Assembly (NCBI GenBank): GCA_963281255.1
Contig: OY725500.1
Location: forward strand, 2,413,184-2,477,183
Origin: Aphrocallistes beatrix
Taxonomy: Eukaryota; Porifera; Hexactinellida; Sceptrulophora; Aphrocallistidae
Direction: 5' to 3'
DNA length: 64,000 nt
Shown piece by piece: positions 46,437 through 57,069 of the stretch. The first letter of the stretch is position 1. The number at the start of each line of letters is the position of its first letter. The notes beneath the pieces are model-generated. The model saw only the letters and a list, made by a program, of their open reading frames with translations, searched no databases and was not told the DNA's origin. The translations under genes and the position numbers were made by a program.

Positions 46437-47290
46437 TGAAAGAATTTCATAGTTCTTTTCCAAGTACTATTAGTACTAGTTTCACTTCTTTATAATTTAT
46501 ATTTAATTTTACATAGTACTCTCTGTATTCCAATTATACTGTGTAGAGTACTATCTTAATAAGCTTGAAAATAGTGAGACTATGTCAATTAGCTACATAT
46601 ACCTACATCAATTGAAACAATGGACTTCCTTTTATCCATGGTTCAGAAAAATTTGATCTACCCGAGAAGAACAAGGGGTCACTCGATATGGTTCCTCAAA
46701 AATTTAGAGATCGGAATTTTTCAACATTCCAGGCCGTTGCTAGGAACGGGCAACCAAAAAGATTCTCCAAATATGGTCAATATATATATCAAATTGCTGG
46801 AAATTTCGTGCTGGACACGAATTTAACAATCAAAATATGATCTGGTGTGATTAAAAGAAGTTATTGATAGAGGACAATTCCGGCAATACTATCGGACGTG
46901 ATAATTTGGGGCCAGCTGTCATGGCTGACATAGGCATCGTTTCATGTGGCCCAATATCCAAAAATGTTCATAGTATATCAATGTAGATGTGTACCAATTT
47001 TGGTGCTTTTATCACAAAATGCACAATTGTTTTGCTATGCTGCACCACTAAAGCCATATACATATCTGACAAGGTAATAGTATTTTCGCAAATGAAAATA
47101 TACGTCTATATATTAAATTGAACATGTAGTAGAAATAAATTTGTAGACCTTATGTACTCTTTTAGATTGATAAATTGGTGATTGAACAAAACCCTATTAT
47201 CATCAGAAATTGCTAGTCTCACGATTATTTTCCCGAGTACTTAGTAACTGTTTGAAATCAGCCAAAGGTATTGATAATTGTACTAATTGA
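46437..47290. other. Intron, nothing firm
   Basis: 46620-46826 is open on the + strand (MDFLLSMVQKNLIYPRRTRG) but resembles nothing I know and lacks coding character beyond it. Otherwise AT-rich with no element ends seen. Confidence 0.35.
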
Positions 47291-47766
47291 TTGTCTGTAA
47301 CGAATTGATTGAAGAAACTGCCAGGCACAGAAGAAGGCTGATTTTTGGCATGTGGGATTCATTTGGCTATGGCTCCACTAAGTTCTGACCTCCGAAAAAA
47401 TACTCATCATTGAATTATGACGTCATTGTCACATTTTTTAAAATTAGAAATTTAAGTTTTTCGGCCATAACTCAGCCATTTTAAGTAATAGAATGCTGAA
47501 ACTTTAATAGAATGTACATATCAATATTTCTCAATTATCGTTAAATTTTCATCAAAGAGTGATGATTCATCACGCTGTAATGATGTCATCATTGCGCATC
47601 AAAAATCTCAAAATGGACAAATTTCGTGATCTTTCGAGCTGTATCGATTATAACATTAGGACAGACGTATTTAGAGATTTGTCTCCATTATAATTAATCA
47701 ATGTAGCCTCAGGCGGAACAAAGTATCCCCCAGCCGCACAGCGCAAGCAAGCGAAGCGTCTTGTTT
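47291..47766 (+). repeat. CG-hairpin/CRE element, copy 13
   Basis: A forward copy starting CTGTAACGAATTGATTGAAG; TGACGTCA near 47408, degenerate second CRE (TGATGTCATCA), shortened hairpin block (AGCGCAAGCAAGCGAAGCGT). Both TIRs are missing. Confidence 0.75.
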
Positions 47767-48272
47767 ATAATTATACTGCCACTTTAAGCAAAAGTATGCT
47801 CCGAATTGTGATTTTGATTTTAATTTGTTAAATATTAAGCTTGATAAGCAAAACCAAAGCAGTAATCTGATTCCCCATGCCCTAATTATCTAAGACATAT
47901 AGAAAAATCGAGATAAACATTTTCACACAGTGCTATGAGCATTTCACTCACAAACTACTTATTCATCAGCCGTGTACACCAATACGCGTATCCGGATTAT
48001 TAATCCTGTTACTATGAGGTTTCACACTGAATTATAGATTTTCTTTTACCTTATCCTATCACAAGCCGAATATTTGCACTGGGATTGTAGTTTTATCCAT
48101 TTGCTTTATCCGTTGTATTTTTCTTTCAGGTTTTTTTTAAAATTTCTATTTTTTTCTATTTCTTTTTTTATTTCTACTCATTACCTTTCATGAAAACGAG
48201 CCTACTGAATTACACTTTTATAATTTTTTTTAATATTGTAAATAATCTTTTGAATTTCTTTCTTCAATCTAG

Positions 48273-48363
48273 AAAATCAAGCTTTCTGTTGAACTCTCAA
48301 AATGTGTCAACTATATTCAAGCTTCCCCTTTTAAAGGTTTTGATAAATCTATGAATCTTGAAA
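48273..48363 (+). CDS. PLCD: Phospholipase C (delta-like) exon, start of Y domain
   Basis: Acceptor tctttcttcaatctag ends at 48272 and donor gtgagt begins at 48364. The reading, in phase 0 with the previous exon, gives 30 codons and one trailing base. It contains ELSKCVNYIQASPFKGFD, which fits the Y-domain start of PI-PLCs (family pattern ELSDLVxYxxSxxFxGF). The next exon should supply the SRIYP and DSSNY motifs; I did not find it before 64000, so the following intron is at least 15.6 kb. The exon lies between the two THAP-type transposons and only ~0.35 kb upstream of the second one's left inverted repeat. Confidence 0.88.
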
Positions 48364-49186
48364 GTGAGTCTCATTAAAAATACCACTCTTTGTTAATGAA
48401 AATGTTGATTTCTCATTTTATTAGCTAATGTATATGTTAATAGGTTTTGGACAGTAGAAAGAGATATCTTTTAAAACAACAATATAATTTAGTAATCAGC
48501 CTATCTAATATTGAGTTCATGATATACTTGTCAACAAAATAAATTGAAAGTCCCGTCTCCTACTTCTCACTTCCTACCTAGAAATTTTTTGCTCTTCCCA
48601 TCAGCCTGCCCATCAGATTGCTCTAGTAATATTTTAGTTTAACCATGTACAATAATTAGCATGCATTTTATTGGATAAAGGTTCGCTTTATGCTTTGTCA
48701 CAGAATTCTAAAATACACGGACTTTCAACTAAAATTAGCGAAGGCTGAAAATTAATATCGATGAGTATTACGTTTGGTACATTTGGCATCACATTTTTGG
48801 TGATATATGTATTATTGTTGAATAGGAAGTAACATATGGTAATTTCATTGGCCATATTGGAATACTTGAAATATTTGTTTTTTTAGTTTCTGCGGTTTTA
48901 ACACCTTCCCATATATGGTAATCCTGTTGATAATTCGTAATTGGTTAGAGTTAGACTTGTCAAATGAACTATTGTTAGATAAGAGGTCATATATAAGGCG
49001 TCATTTGAGCTTATCGGCTGATCTTAGTTATGCCTGGCTTTTTTTATTCCGCGGTTTTCATACCTCCTTATATGGTGATAATATCTAAATCTTGAATATG
49101 GTTCGAGTTTGCTTGTGAAATGTATTATTGTTTAATACGAAGTCAATTAATTACCCCTGGAACAACTTGGCATATTGAAAGTGAAA

Positions 49187-49230
49187 ATGAAAGTTAATTG
49201 AAAGTGAACTGAAAGTGAAAATGAATTGGG
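49187..49230. repeat. GAAAGTGAA short tandem repeat
   Basis: GAAAGTGAAAATGAAAGTTA then ATTGAAAGTGAACTGAAAGTG: irregular 8-12 bp units just inside the left arm. It is flanked by a short inverted pair (ATTACCCCTGGAAC / GTTCCAGGGATAAT). Confidence 0.6.
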
Positions 49231-49443
49231 GTCAACCCTATTTATACTTTTCAAGCTAAATCGTTCCAGGGATAATTATTAATAATTATAAGCATGATAT
49301 AGGCAACTTATTAGTTTACCTCAAGTATCTGCGGCAGTTTAGTTGTGTGATTGTAACATTTTCATATATATACACGGAATGGCTGTTTTAATGTAAAATT
49401 AGCGTAGTCCGAAAAATAGTACAATATTTTCTCAGAAAATTAT

Positions 49444-51070
49444 TTGAAAAAAATGAGAATTAGATATGCCTCGAAATGTTGTACGTTTTATGATGAAAAG
49501 CCTTGTCGTGCAAATTGTGATGAAACTAAGCGGAAAGTAGCAGAAAAAATAACTGTACACGGGTTCCTAAGTAACCCGGAAGAACAGGAACGCTGGAAAA
49601 AGAAATTACCGAACGTATTGAATTGCGAAATTTCGAAGACAATTGGTATTTCCGCGAAACATTGTCCACCTGATTGTCCTAAGAAAAATGCGAGCGGAGG
49701 ATTCTTGATTCCTACAGTGCCGGCCTCTATATTCGGTGAAACTAATCGAATGTATTTCGCGCAGTCACTATTAATTCCGTCACGGAACATCGAAGGGCGT
49801 AATCTAGCACCCGAGCCACGTGCATTATGTGGAGAGGTGCATGCCAAAGAAATAGATACAATTAAATGTTGGGATAGCCTTGTCAAATACTGTTGCATTT
49901 TCTGGTGAGTTTCTGGTAAATTTCTCTCACAGCAAACGAATTAGTATTTTCAAATTGACTGGTACACCGCCAACGGTTGAACATTCCTTGTTTATTAGTT
50001 ACAATTTCCATGTTGAAGCCTATAGACGACAAAGTAAGATGTCTACGCGAGATATAATCAACGCATTTTCAAATACCGTCACCAAATTTCGCAAATAGAC
50101 TGCATACTTAATCGTTTGAACAGCATCGGTTGATATTAGTTTACAAATAGGTTTTGCAAGAAATATTTTATTGAATCTGCTTGACGAATTTGATACTGAT
50201 GAAATTGATGCGAAAAAAACCGCCGTCAAATTAAATATATTGGTACACAAAAAAAAAAGACAGGCACAGAAAATTTTGTGATAAACGTTCCACGTTTGTG
50301 GCATATGCAAAACATAATATCTACCTCCATTGGTCACAGATTGAATGATGTAGATAGGTTGCCTTTCTATGATCCAAACGATGAACAATTTTATTTTATA
50401 TTGAAAATGGCAACAATTTTTATACAAATGGATAATTCTTCGCGAGTTCAACAGAACAGGGGCTTAACGAGCGAAACGAGCAATGCTCTTCATCAAAGTT
50501 GAAATTGTTGACCTAATAAAGACCCTTTTGAGTGAAGGTCATCAATACGTTTTGCCTAGAAGAATTTCCAGTTACAGAACCGAGGGTGAATTTGGGATTT
50601 ATCTTCAGTCAAGTGGAGGAAATTTCCTTATATCTGCCGAACAAGTATTTAGTGGGTTACAAATACAGCGAATAAAGCTTTTCTCCAAACTTGATATTCA
50701 CGTTGAAGGTGAAAATATTGATAGCGATTGCTGCAAAAACGTATTGAAAGATAGCGAGGAAGATCTGAACCTCGTAGAACAGTGTTTTGATGCGGCTTCG
50801 AATTTGAATTCCACTAAAAAAGCATCACTATATTATATTTATGGCTATGTTGCACGAAAAGCTGGTATTGTTTGCGATGATAAACCACCAGAATCCCTTC
50901 CAGAATCTGAATTCACAGAGAAATTGTCACGAGGAGGGCTTTCAATTCCTCCAATAGATCTATACGACATCTCGTTATATTATAATGCTTTTTTAAAATC
51001 AAAAAGCGTTAAATGCTGTGCAAAAATATTTCTCGAGGCTTTTAATGAGATTCATGATTTCGCTGGCTAG
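49444..51070 (+). pseudogene. THAP / P-like transposase remnant in the long-TIR element
   Basis: The N-terminal frame (154 codons from MKKMRIRYASKC) is a THAP-type finger: CRANCDETKRKV, ERWKKKLPNVLNC, ISAKHCPPDCP and PTVPASIFGE. The third zinc Cys is Ser (ISAKH; TCC), and the usual HWPPDYP is HCPPDCP, both one-base changes. The central RNase H-like core is largely missing or scrambled (49880-50280). The C-terminal part returns at 50278-50500 (DDxQFYF-like, GLTSETSNALHQS) and 50483-51070 (LLSEGHQYVLPRRISSYRTE, SLYYIYGYVARKAGIVC, KLSRGGLSIPPIDL), matching the tail of THAP9-like transposases. Not functional. Confidence 0.78.
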
Positions 51071-51874
51071 GATTTCCCAAATATTGCCAGTATTAATCGC
51101 AGGCTTTGAAACTGTTTTTTCATGGCATTTGTAAAAAATGCCAAAATGCCAAACCGGGGGAAAAAGAAAGATCAGCGGTAACAAAGAGGAGGAGAGTTAC
51201 TTCAGATGAATTATAACTTTTAGAAACACATTTTTCATTTGAATTTATCATTTTACACTTCTTTTTATTAGCTTGATTAATATTTGTCTCTCCCTTTTTA
51301 TAGTAAAAAAAAATGTACAGGCAAAATGATTATGATAAGTAAATTAAGTGGCCTAACATGTCGAATATAATCATTTTTCGCTTGAGCGGTCTTCGTAAAA
51401 AATCTTAATTGCAGAGCATTTGTTACGTATGCTGTTTTCGGCCCATGCTAATTACCGTCTGAGTCGAGATTTAGATATTATCACCATATATGGAGGTGTG
51501 AAAACCGCGATTTTTAAAAAGCCAGAGATGACTAAGATCAGTCGACACGCTCAAATGACGCCTCATATATGACTTCCTATCCAACAATAGTACATTTGAC
51601 ATGTATAACTCTAACCAATAACGAATTATTAACAGGATTACCATATATGGGAAGGTGTTAAAACCGCATAAACTAAAAAACCACGCATATTTCAAGTATT
51701 CCAATATGGTCAATGAAATCTCCATATGCTACTTCCTATTCAACAATAATACATATATCACCAAAAATGTGATGCCAAATGTACCAAACGTAATACTCAT
51801 CGATATTAATTTCAGCCTGCGCTAATTTGACCGTAAAGCGAAGTTGAAAGTCCGTGGCTTTGTGTAGCGGCGGT

Positions 51875-52238
51875 TTAAACCTTTGTATTCCCATAAGTCA
51901 CCTTGCGGTTTCCTGGAGACTTTAAAGAATTAGAGGCGCCCTAGGTGTGCCTAATTTCAAATATTGAGTACTTGATTAAATTATTGATGGTTCATTTAAC
52001 ACTTTAATTAGAGGTGAATATAGCGCCTTCACTCATGAAGAGAAAGGATTTTCAACCAACATGAAATGGTGTTGTGATACATTTTTAAATTTTGTAATTG
52101 TGTACATTGCCTTTTTCTGCTTGTTGTATTTATATAATTCGAGTTGTTAACTATTAATCAATGATTTTAATTATTGATGCGTCAGGAGATTTTTACTGTT
52201 AGATAGTGAAACTACTCATATGCGAAATTCCTGAAAGA
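51875..52238. other. Intron, nothing recognised
   Basis: AT-rich sequence between the THAP element and a foldback element. No supported gene. Confidence 0.4.
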
Positions 52239-53490
52239 AGGTCTAAAAAATAGAATGCCAGTTTAACACAGTCAAAATTAAATAGACTGTTAAATCCAAA
52301 ACCATATACATTAGACCTATGCACGCTCGTTCACTTTACAATCTTTCTGATTCTATTTTTATAACATTTTATACACCTTTATTCACTTAATTATATTTAG
52401 TTATATGATTTAATTATCGAATTGTAATTCCTAAAATTTGCATTAATCAGGATATTTACTGCTAATTAATTAAACTTGCCATATAGTATAGTCCTACCTT
52501 TGTAATCTATTATTACCATATACAAACATCATATCAGTGTATTCAGTTCAGCTCCAAGAGTTAATATGTCATCATGTGATTGCGTAATAGGCCCTTTTTA
52601 GTGAATAATCCTGCTGTTCTAGTTCATATAAAACATCATTATCTAGATTTCTAATACTTGGTTTTTTGATTACAGCAATCGAAGGCCTTAATCCAAAAAA
52701 TATGAAAATATAATCTGGAGTGTCTATGCATTACTCAGTTGCCATGGAAACAAAAAATAGAATGTTTATGCCATGCTCAAAAATATAGATTGTAGACACT
52801 CAGAGATTATACCATTAATAATTATCCCGCAAACGATTCATATGATAATGATAAGGTTCACGTGTCTTCAATATTCTTTGAATTATCTAGGACTTTATCA
52901 CGATCTATAAAAAAAGTAATGAGATGTGCCAAAATCCTAGATCACTCATGGATTTAATTGAATAATTTCTTGGTGTCTAGAATCTAAATTTTCTGAGTTA
53001 TGGCTTAACCTGCGGTTGGCTGAGTGATTTTTTCTATTTATAGTCAGACCCCAAACTTGTATGGCTTCCCCGCCCAAAATAGCTTAAACAGGAAATGACG
53101 CTACAAAACACCGCCAAGCGCGGGTTAATTAAACATTCAATTTTTTGTTTCCATTGCAACCAAGGAATGCATAGACAATAAGATTAGTTAAGATTTTCAT
53201 AATTTTTGGATTATAACCTTCTTATTGGTCTCAATCAAAAATCAAGCATTATAAATTAACAGATAAAGATGTATAAATGAGCTAGAACAGCAGCATTTTT
53301 CACTATAAAAAGAGCCTATTCCGCAATCATATGATGTCATATCAACTTTTTGATACCTGGATTGCATACTCTGATATGGTTTTTGTATATGGTAATAATA
53401 CGTTTCAATAGTCTATCGTATACGGTTTTAGATTTATTAGTCTAATTTAAATTTAGACTGTTTTAACACTGGCTTTCTATTTTTCATGCT
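52239..53490. repeat. Foldback element family, copy 2, with two insertions
   Basis: The outer ends CTAAAAAATAGAATGCCAGT / inverse (near 53490) and the core AGTGTCTATGCATTACTCAG, CAGTTGCCATGGAAAC with inverses in the right half identify the family. Centre near 52905 (GACTTTATCACGATCTATAA). The left arm carries ~180 bp of foreign AT-rich sequence (about 52325-52490); the right arm is split by a TTAA-type miniature element (53009-53124). Confidence 0.8.
53009..53124 (+). mobile_element. TTAA-type miniature element, copy 3 (116 bp, best preserved)
   Basis: TTAA on both sides (53005-53008, 53125-53128). Ends CCTGCGGTTGGC and inverse GCCAAGCGCGGG match at 10 of 12 positions. The uninterrupted sequence of the other foldback copies (atggcttaaacat) shows the insertion site directly. 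TTAA and CC..GG ends suggest piggyBac-type mobilisation. Confidence 0.85.
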
Positions 53491-54457
53491 CACTCAGGAC
53501 ACACACAGCTGTGTATTTAGTAGGCAATGGGCGATCTTATATCCTGACCCTTGAACACAGAACAGTATACACTGAAGAGAAAAAGATATTTGAAACTGTG
53601 CCATTTCTCCTTTCAAATACTATGCTCTCCTTGAAATGTTCTTGAAATTTAAAATTATCTTATCTTTATTATTCAAATCAAATTCAATTCTGATTTAACA
53701 TCCCTTAATTTAATTTAAATTTCACAAGAAGACTAAATGTTTGAGATTATGCAAAAATATGACATTTTATAATAGATTCAATATTTATATATACATAGTA
53801 TTGCTACAAAAATAATGGCGAGTGAAAGTTGTTAAATATTTGAATTAGAGCCTTCAGATTTATATACACCACTTTGTTATTGTTTAAAATATTCACTAAT
53901 CCATTTTATCACCGAAATTAGGTTATCAATTCTTATATCAATTCTCAACTAATGTTTAATGTTTATGGATTAGTTTTGATATTTCAATACAAAAGACAAT
54001 ATTTACAAATAATTTCCCGAATCTGGAGTTTATGCACTAAGTCTTTAGCTTTGGGGCTCCCTGAAATTTCTTGATGCATATTTCAAAAATTTGAAGAATT
54101 TAGAGATAATTTCACTGATTTCGTGTAAACACTGGTTTCACTATTTTATAGTTATACGATATACTGTATATAGTATATTCAAATACTTGTATGAATTCTG
54201 AATTTAAGTGCAATAGTAAAGCTTTCTCACAATATTTCAGTGCTATTGCTTTGTTATAAAAGTAGACAATAGCTATCATGTTTATCAATTGCAGAAATTC
54301 ACAAAAAGTATAGTGTTAAGGTTGGGAAGCTGAATGACTACAACCTAGAGCTATTTTTAAAAGATGAAAAAAGGTCTTGAGGATAGAGAATGCAGATTTC
54401 GAATATAATATTTCCGAAAATCATCTCTAGGTTAAAATGAATAGTTCGAAAAAAAGA
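53491..54457. other. Intron, nothing recognised
   Basis: AT-rich; no ORF of note, no paired element ends. Confidence 0.4.
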
Positions 54458-54690
54458 CAAGCGCTTTTCGCTTGCTTTCGCTGCGCGGCTGCCATCACTT
54501 TGTGTCAGCAAGAAGCGACCTTCGGGCGCATTGGTTCACTTTGATTAATTTTAAGGTAGATAATATCTCTAAATACGTCCGTCTTACTAGTATTATAATC
54601 GTTATCACTCGAAACATCACAAAATTTGTCTATTTTTGAACCGAAATGATGACGTCATAACAGAGTGATGAGTCATCATTTTCAAGAGCC
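54458..54690 (-). repeat. CG-hairpin/CRE element, partial copy 14
   Basis: CAAGCGCTTTTCGCTTGCTT, then GGCGCATTGG, TGACGTCA near 54651 and TGAGTCATCATT. It breaks off after the AP-1-like motif, so only the left half of a reverse copy is present. Confidence 0.7.
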
Positions 54691-54965
54691 AACATCATAA
54701 ATGCTAGTGCTATACAAGTTACGAAATGCAAGTAATATTTAAAATAGGCTGCTTTTCATTTTTTCTTTGAAGTTTGGGTCAAACTGATCGATGGAGATAA
54801 TTTGTTCCTGATTAATTGTACGGTAATAAAGAATTTCCTATCACTATATGCACAGTTTGAAAGCGTACTGTTCTTTAAAATAGTAAGAGTTTTTCTGTCT
54901 GTGGTGTCGTTGCTCCGAAAGTTCCTATTCTTTTTCCTGATTTCAATTAGCTCATTAATTGAAAC

Positions 54966-55078
54966 CCACGCTTGCTACACGAATGTTTTGCGTCATTTCC
55001 TGTTTAATCCATTTTCAATGGTGAAGCCATATAATTTTGGGGTTAATGCTATAAATAGAAAAATCCCAAATGCTTCCA
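54966..55078 (-). mobile_element. TTAA-type miniature element, copy 4
   Basis: On the minus strand it reads GCATTTGGGATTTTTCTATT, then atggcttcaccattgaaaat, GGATTAAACAGGAAATGACG and GCAAGCGTGGGTT. Flanks are degenerate (TTTC / ATAA rather than TTAA). Closest to copy 2 in sequence. Confidence 0.7.
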
Positions 55079-55087
55079 AGTGGTTAT

Positions 55088-55612
55088 CTTTACTATTAAA
55101 ATACGATTAATGTATATTTATAAATATACAAGCGCGCATCGCTTGCTTGTGCTGCGCGGCTGACGGAAACTGTGTCCTCCGGAGCCGCGCTTTGGGTGCC
55201 TGTATTCACATTGTTTATTAAAAGGGAGAAAACAGCTCTAAATACGTCTGTCCTGCTGTTATAATCGATATCGCACATAAATCACAAAATTTGTCGATAT
55301 TTAAAATTATGTGTAAGGATGGCGTCATCATTGAGTGATGAGTCATCATTTTTTGATGTTAGGTGTATCATATGTGAGATATATTAATATATAGATTGTT
55401 TTGAAATTTCAGCCTTCTCTCACTTAAATTGATTGATTTATGTGCGAAAAACTGTAATTTCTAATTATAAAAAAGTGACAATACGTAATAATTCCATTAT
55501 GAGTCGACATTTTCTACTGAAGTCCGAGCTTAGTGGAACCATAGCCAAAAGACTCCAAAATCAGCACTCTGTGCCTGGCAGTTTCTTCAATCAATTCTTT
55601 GCAGATATAGTA
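55088..55612 (-). repeat. CG-hairpin/CRE element, copy 15
   Basis: TIR-like start tactattaaaatacgattaa, then CAAGCGCGCATCGCTTGCTT, mutated hairpins, TGAGTCATCATT near 55339, a damaged second CRE (caatacgtaataat), ending CAATTCTTTGCAGATATAG. Confidence 0.75.
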
Positions 55613-55665
55613 TATACTATATATATATATATATAGTATATACATATATGATATATACATATATA

Positions 55666-56297
55666 CATAAAAGTGCACTACGCTTGCTTGCGCTGCGCGG
55701 CTGGCGGACACTTTGTGTCCGCCGGAGCCTCCCTTCGGTCGCCTGGGGTCACATTGATTAATTAAAAGGGAGATGACATCTCGAAATAGGTATGTCCTAC
55801 AGTTATAATCGATATTGCACGAAAAATCGCCAAATTTTCAATTTTTAAAATTTTGATGCGTAATGATGACGTCATAACAAGGTGATGAGTCATCATTTAA
55901 AGCAATACAATTATTTGAGCATAACTCAGCCATTATAGGAGATAGAAGGCTGAAATTTTAATAGAATGTGCAAATTAATATGACTCACATATGATGCTAC
56001 TATCATCAAAAATGATGACTCATCACTTTGTTATGACGTCATCATTACGCATCAAAATTTTAAAATTGACAAATTTGGTGATTTTTCGTGCGATATCGAT
56101 TTTAACAGTTGTACAGGCGTATTTATGGATGTTATCCCTCTTATAATTAATCATTGTGACCCCAGACGCCCAAAGGGCACCTCCGGCGGACACAAAGTGT
56201 CCGCCAGCCGCGCAGCGCAAGCAAGCTAAGCGCGCTTGTATATATATTTATATAAATAAATATACTACATTAATCGTGTTTTAATAGTAAGGATATA
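55666..56297. repeat. CG-hairpin/CRE element, composite palindromic copy 16
   Basis: A reverse half (55674-55898: CGCTTGCTTGCGCTGCGCGG, GGCGGACACTTTGTGTCCGCC, TGACGTCA, TGAGTCA) meets a forward half (55899-56240: TGAGCATAACTCAGCC, TGACGTCA near 56037, GGCGGACACAAAGTGTCCGCC, GCGCGCTTGTA). The TIR aatcgtgttttaatagtaagg closes at 56295. The CG blocks at the two ends are inverted copies of each other, so the unit is a ~600-bp hairpin. Confidence 0.8.
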
Positions 56298-56605
56298 TAT
56301 ATCTGTAACGAATTGATTGTTAAAACTGCCAGGCGCAGAATGCTGATTTTTGACATGCGGGAGTCTTTTGGTAATGGCTCCACAAAGTTCTGAGTTCAGA
56401 CAAAAATGTCGACTCATCATGGAATTATGACGTCATTGTCACCTTTTTTAGAATTTGAAATTTCTGTTTTCGACTTTAACTCAGCCATTTTAGGTGATAG
56501 AAGGCTGAGATTTTAATAGAATGTGTATATTAATATACCTCACATATGATGCAACAATCATCAAAATTTCAAAAATTGACAAATTTGGTGATTTTTCATC
56601 GCCAA
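56298..56605 (+). repeat. CG-hairpin/CRE element, partial copy 17
   Basis: Starts ATATCTGTAACGAATTGATT, TGACGTCA near 56428, then jumps to AATTTGGTGATTTTTCATCG, where it ends in a short inverted AATTTGG/CCAAATT pair. CG block lost. Confidence 0.7.
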
Positions 56606-57069
56606 ATTTGTCAATTTTAATCTTAAAATTGAGCAGAATTGGTGTGACTCAAGCATTGATGTTGTCAAGTTATTGCTTTAAAATTGTGGTCGATATGACT
56701 TTATCAGATGGTTTATATGCAATATAAAGTTGTGTATCATCTACGTATGATATTGTGTGAACCAGTAAATCATGGTTATTCTCTCCAAGCGTGAAATGAA
56801 GGCCGAAAAAAACTATTATTACTTCATTATCCTTATCTAATGCTCGACATATTATTTATTGTAATCAGATGTACCCCTGTGTGACTTAAGATAAGATATG
56901 CTAACTAAAATGTTCGTATATAATTTATTACTCACAAGGCAATTTTTTATCTAAACTACCAGCTTTTCTATAATTTTGCTTATGAAATATATAATAGCTA
57001 TAGGTCTATAGTTTTTAGTACCTTAGTATCAAGTGAAGATTCTTAATGCTTGGAGAGTCGCAAATACTA

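Larger units (their letters stand above)
48716..51856. mobile_element. THAP-type transposon with ~390-bp terminal inverted repeats (3.1 kb)
   Basis: The left arm (48716-49097, from CACGGACTTTCAACT) is repeated inverted at 51468-51856 (ending AGTTGAAAGTCCGTG). Shared landmarks are ATTAATATCGATGAGTATTA, CCATATATGGTAATCCTG and CGCGGTTTTCA with inverses. The arms differ by scattered substitutions and small indels. The element encloses a THAP/P-like transposase remnant. No target duplication is seen outside (ctaaaata / gctttgtg). It lies in the intron after the Y-domain exon. Confidence 0.85.

Noticed and set aside
49488..49898. Antisense open frame opposite the second THAP finger
   Set aside because: It mirrors the sense coding strand; the sense frame has the family motifs.
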